Shown here: piece after piece, positions 59,109-64,000 of the stretch
Position numbering within the stretch: the first letter of the stretch is position 1
Layout: each line of letters opens with the position of its first letter
DNA from: Nymphaea colorata
Lineage: Eukaryota > Streptophyta > Magnoliopsida > Nymphaeales > Nymphaeaceae
DNA length: 64,000 nt
Direction of reading: 5' to 3'
Assembly (NCBI RefSeq): GCF_008831285.2
Contig: NC_045150.1
Span: 16,429,362-16,493,361, forward strand
Notes under the pieces: model-generated
Databases searched by the model: none
What the model was told of the DNA's origin: nothing
Seen by the model: only the letters and a program-made list of their open reading frames with translations
Translations under genes and position numbers: made by a program

Positions 59109-61285
59109 ATATTGTAAAAGGGATTATCGACATGCAAGGGATTATCAACATGCAAGGTGAAAAATAAGACTAAAGGAGCCAAAAAGAGAGCTTAATTTCT
59201 ATGTAAGACTGAAGGAGCCAAAAAGCATATTATTGGACAATCATTTCTTTGGCGACTTATAGCATAACCAGTACCCAAATATTTAATTCACAAGAAAAAT
59301 AAGATCAACATTACTTGCACAAGCAATGCAGTGCTCTATATGTTAAACAAAAATTCTAATAATTACATATCAATGTTTGAATTTTTTAAAATTTGATGGT
59401 GGGGGGCCAAGGACCCTACCGGCACCCCTGCCTCTGTCCTTGGTGTGTGTGCGATAACTATGGGTCTGTCTAACTTACTACTAACAATTTTGAGTTGATA
59501 TATAATATCTTGTTAGATATTGTGGAATTTTGATAGTCACTGGTGTCATATCTCAAAGCATTAACATAACTTAATGTTTTAGGCAAAAGCCAAAAAAACC
59601 AACAATAGAAAATCATAGCAACAAAAGAACATGAACTTAAGCTTTCTTTTGGCAATGTTTCGTAACATATTTTATTGATGTTTGTCACATTCAGGCCTGT
59701 ACATTAGTATAAAAATTCAATCATGCAATTAGTATGCTTCACATATAATTCTGTTTCTCATATCTTGCTTCAAGCGAGTAATCAAACCTGGTGATTGGTC
59801 ATACAGATTATAGAAGATAATTAATCACTGAGTTGAGCTGACCATCACATACAGATTCAAGTATTTGATCCCTATGTTACTGGAATGACAAAAATCCAGC
59901 ATCCATAAGTTAAAGCACACAAATAAGCAATTATTTCACATAAGACTGCAAAAATATCACAATGGAAGGTAAGTAGCCAATGCAAGCCAACAACCTCCAA
60001 CATCTTGCTCCAAAAAAATAATAAATCAAAATATCATTTAAATGTCTTGACATAAGCATCTTAAACATATTATCCAGGTGAAAGAATCCATGATCAAAGG
60101 TGCATGCTAGAAGCTCCAAGAACAAAGCAGGATCTAGGGGTCGTCTGGTAATCACAACTGGACATTATTGTTATATGTATCTGCCATAATATTTTGGATA
60201 GATACATGGAATGTTATAACATAGTACTACATAAATCTGCCTAATATTTGGGACAGATATATCAAACAGTTACATACTGTTATTGTTGGCACATGCAGAG
60301 GCAAGTTACGATGTGTTCACCCCGCTCTGTTGGTGGTGAAAAAAAGCCCCATGAGAGATAAGGGGTTTTCTTGAAGTGGCCGCTATCACCATCTCTGGTA
60401 TCTTTGGCCGATTAAAGGCTGCTCAAACCATTGTAGTTCCAAGAAAATGATCAAATAAGATTATTTTCAGTGCTAAACCAAATCAAGTTAGAAAGCATGG
60501 AGAATTAAAATGAAAAAATAACCTGTGAAAGTCCAACAAAGAGAACTTTAGAATTTGTCATTGAATGGATATGGTCAATCATAGCCGAAAGGTCATATAG
60601 AGCCAATTACTTCCAAATTTATGTCTGATTTTAATTGGATATCCAACCAAACCAGTTCAAAAAATATCGGATATGGAAAAAAATTTATCATCCAATTAAG
60701 AAATTGGACCGGATTGGAGTTTAAGAAACGACATCTGACTGGATCTTGATTCGGATTTGGATGTACATATATATCCAACTGGATTCAGATTCACATTCAG
60801 ATACAGATTGGATTTAGTTTTAAGTAAAAATCTTATATTCAAGTGCTCTTACATTTTGATGATCAGCCAAAATTGATTCAAAATTCGAATTCAGATTGTG
60901 ATATTGGATTTTAGATCAATTGTTTGTATTCGAATCAGAATTTGAATATGGATATGTAAATATCCAAAAAAAACAGATATAATTCAAGATGTATCCTATT
61001 TGAATCTGATATATTCACATCCCTACTCCCAACTCCAATACCAGGACTCCAGAAAGACAATAAATAACAAAAGATACAAAACCCCTCAAATTATTCCCTG
61101 CGAGCCTGCAAGTGTCATACAATAGAGATAGCTAATAAGAAACTTTGGTAGATAACCAAAATTGAAAACTCTATCATATATGTATGTGTGTATGTATGTG
61201 TGTTTTTGTGTGTGTCTATATATAGGGCATATTTTGTATTTAAAAAATAACAGATTATAAATTTTCGACAAACTCCTGGCAGAGG
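59109..61285. other. Gene-free stretch
   Basis: 59109-59160 is the right-hand remainder of block E, with an 18-bp near-perfect tandem repeat (aagggattatcgacatgc, then the same with one change). 59390-59440 has a GC-rich ggccaaggaccctaccgg segment of unknown nature. 60590-61030 is rich in ggatatcc/cagattcag words and ends in attcacatcccta, a frequent terminus of hAT-like elements; its left end was not found. No gene recognised. Confidence 0.45.
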
Positions 61286-62366
61286 CTGTTAACAGTACAA
61301 ATGCTAGGTCTTTTTGATAAATCCTGTATTTGGCTTAGTAATCAACTGATCAACCTTGGTCAAAGCATGTAAATTAAAATAGTCGAAGAAAGGAATGAAA
61401 ATTTCACAGAAGTCATTAAAAATGTCATATTTATTCGTGCCATCTCTTATTGTTAGATGTCATATGAAAAGTCTGGACGATGCAAAATGTACATGACCTT
61501 GAAATTTGACGATTGAAAGCACCAATCTGATCATATTTTATTTCACTTCGGAAAAAAGATCACTGCTGCAAGTTAGATAGGGACTTTCGAAAGTTATAAG
61601 AGGAGCCAAGACACTAAATCTAAAACTCTGAATTGATAGTTCACCTAAAGTTTCAAGGAATCCCATCAATTTGGAAATTCAGTCATAGTTAGAACAGAAA
61701 AATATAATTGTTAAACTTTTTACTTACTAAAATTTCAATAAACCAAAATTTTTAACAATTGCTAATAATGTGACGTTTGGAAAACTTAAGCATGTAGGAA
61801 AAAGATCAAATTTTTTACATTTCCATGGATTTGCAGAAATTTACAGAATTTCTTTTCTTTTTTTTTGAAAAATATTGTCACAACCAATTTATTGACCAAA
61901 ATTTTCAAATCTCAAAGTCTGATTGAAATGTTGCGATGCAAAAGTTCTTAATTTTTGTCTCCTATAAATGGGCCTAGTTGTTTCCAAGTATGAGAGATAA
62001 GGGCAATGATCAAGAACACAAGTTCATCAGTGGAGAAAAAGAATAATACAAACATATTCTGTAGGAGAGACGCCCACAGCACAGGAAGCCTGGGTACAGG
62101 TTGAGTCTTTCCATTTCGACAATGGAAACAGTAGGAATGGTGTCGGAAGAAGCAGAAGACAGTATACAAAAGAATGAGGAATGAAATCATAATCCAACTC
62201 GACCCCGAAACAGAGCCTCAGGGGGTCGATCGCATTCCCAGTCAGCCTTAAAGGGAATCAATTTACAAAAAAACTTGCACATCCTTATGAAGACTATGAT
62301 GAACTCCTTCCTAGCATCATTCCTTTGTACTACAAAAGAGATGTATGGACATGCCAGGTGAAATAT
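61286..62366. repeat. Duplicated block E, right copy (empty site)
   Basis: The uninterrupted partner of 53779-54897 plus 59109-59160. It contains the unoccupied insertion site tttgtactacaaaagagatg near 62330. Minus-strand frames 62190-61948 and 62432-62187 are open but unrecognised. The first has cysteine pairs (CFHC) and two hydrophobic stretches. Confidence 0.82.
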
Positions 62367-62690
62367 AGTGACAGCGTTACCCTGAAGTTTCTTTTCATAA
62401 CAGGTGGGAGGCCTACCCTCCAGCAGATCCATTTCTTGAGAGCATTATCCTGAAGCAAAAGAAAAAAAACAGTATTTAGGCCTTAGAGGAATGGAGAGGC
62501 TTCTATTTTCACTTGGGCATTCGGATTTAGCCTCCCACTCACTGGGAAACCCTGTACAAGTATCTAATTCTATATATGAAGATTGTTGGCTGACTAATTT
62601 CCTTCATTTAGCAGAACCTGCAGTCGAAACAACATCACCCGAAACATGGAAGCGAGAAAAAATACAACTTAGCACTCCATATCAGGACCA

Positions 62691-62925
62691 TGGTGCTAGG
62701 GCTGGTCCCCTGGCGGGGTTCTGGGACCCAGCCCGGTACGGGTCTGGGTTTGGGCCGAAGAAAACCGGCCCGGGTCAGTCCAGCCCCGGCCTGTTAAGGA
62801 TTAAAAAATATTTTTTTATTTTTTATTTTAATAATATATAATTTATTACTACAAATTATATTTTATATTTTAAAAATTTATTTTATAATTCATTGGGCCT
62901 GCTTTTACCAGGACCGACGGTTGAC
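62691..62925. mobile_element. hAT-like miniature element, GC-rich ends
   Basis: A relative of 23241-23462. The left part is rich in gggctgg/acccagcccgg words, followed by aagaaaaccggcccggg, an AT-rich interior and cattgggcctg near the right end. Terminal repeats are more decayed than in the other copy, so limits are approximate. Confidence 0.5.
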
Positions 62926-64000
62926 TTACTTGATTGCTTAAATTATATTTGACAGAATTAAACGAGAGTATATAACTCCATCAATTAGATTTTGGGTTTG
63001 TACATGAAAAGCCTTTTAAAATTAGACAACTTAATAATGTGCTTGTCTCTAAATGCATAACACCTTGAAAATCCCTGTTCATCATTTCTTACAAAGATAA
63101 ACACTTGAAAATACTCACGGTCTTAATAAAAAGGTTGGGACTCCATAACATATTCAGCTGCTTGCTTTCCCCCATCAAAATTGAGAAAAAGAAGAGGTTG
63201 TCACCTTGTCTGTTCTCTGTTAACTGGCTGATGTTAACAAGAAGAATATTTTTTACTACCAATGAAGTGATTTGAGATAATTAGGAATCTCAAATCCGTA
63301 AATTTTAAGTCAGACTCTCTTCCCATCCAACCTCAAAACTAAGAGGGTTTACCATAAACTTAGGATTTGATTTTACCTATTGGTAAAATCTTTTAAATGT
63401 TGAAATATTTAATGTGGGTTAAGAATATTCAACAACATTTAAGTAAAAAAAAACGTCCAGAATTACAGGTGATCAAACATCTTGAGAGAATAATTAGAGT
63501 GTAGTTCTATCTCTGGGATTCATGGAAATATTGAATTGGTGCACACTCCAGCCAAAATTTCTCGCTCCGCTAGCTTGAAGATATAAAAAATGTTCTACTA
63601 AAAGACCTAACTTTTTCGTTGAAAATCTAGGCATTCACAAGTTGAAAAAAAAAGAAGCTTTAGATGATCGAGTAAGAAATCTTCATGGAATCAGATTTGG
63701 CCATCTAGAATGAAACATGTTTTTCATGTCCGATGCATGAAAAAATTTAGGCAGCACGCCTAACCGAGCCTATGCATCTCCAGCTGACAAGGGCCTACGA
63801 GGATGGAGAATGACATATTCTTTCCGATGATCTCCTTATATCTTCAATGGTTGGTGAATAAATTGGCAACTGGAAGGAGTCGAGAACTTCTTTCTTAACC
63901 TTCCCCTTCAAATCAAAACAAGTATATAACATGGGTGATCAGCCATATTTGAACTACTTTCCAACTTGAGGGAACCTGGGTCTGTATGACCTGTATATAG
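62926..64000. other. Gene-free right edge
   Basis: AT-rich; no open frame, RNA gene or repeat recognised. Confidence 0.45.

Noticed and set aside
1-64000. CRISPR-like arrays, phage or bacterial defence systems
   Set aside because: No regularly spaced repeats with unique spacers and no prokaryotic gene organisation. All tandem repeats seen are plant micro- or minisatellites or slippage duplications.

Overview
The window looks like nuclear DNA of a flowering plant. It is AT-rich and has no operons. It carries Ty1/Copia polyproteins with tRNA-iMet primer sites, a LINE of the type found in plants, small inverted-repeat elements, compound TA/GA microsatellites, and leucine-rich-repeat receptor kinases with the plant-specific non-RD catalytic loop and a conserved intron. 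The species cannot be named from the sequence. I see no complete protein-coding gene, rRNA, CRISPR array or prokaryotic feature. Every recognisable coding region is broken.

Layout. The first 7.8 kb is mostly unannotated AT-rich DNA. It holds a 213-bp inverted-repeat element with a 9-bp target duplication (1591-1803), a short minus-strand fragment that reads as the adenylation domain of an ATP-dependent DNA ligase (3510-3672), and two copies of an A-rich repeat. A minus-strand Copia element (Copia-1) fills 7932-12462. Its 3' end is lost in a 100-N gap of unknown true length. A minus-strand cluster of three related receptor-kinase pseudogenes follows: RLK-A (17804-21366), RLK-B (39334-41986) and RLK-C (49176-53002). 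All are of the XA21/EFR type (LRR-RLK subfamily XII). They have arisen by duplication together with some of their 5' and 3' flanks, and each carries many independent stops, frameshifts or deletions.

Between the kinase copies lie a gag-only Copia relic (24336-25260), two related LINE ORF1 relics (29360-30600 and 45300-46560), a second, GC-rich and much better preserved Copia element (Copia-2, 32298-36796, cut off before RNase H), and several dispersed repeat families. Their breakpoints record how exon 2 of RLK-B was lost.

The right end (53.8-62.4 kb) is a 1.1-kb duplicated block. The left copy carries a 4.2-kb insertion with TG...CA ends, best read as a solo LTR of a Gypsy-type element. The right copy preserves the empty site, so the insertion boundaries can be read directly. 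The last kilobase holds another hAT-like miniature element and otherwise nothing recognisable.

Taken together this is a decayed disease-resistance-type receptor cluster that has become a trap for transposable elements. Many stops look like C-to-T changes, as expected for methylated, silenced DNA. I did not find a convincing undescribed biological system; the most informative items are the ligase fragment, the solo LTR with its empty site, and the recombination scars in the kinase cluster.
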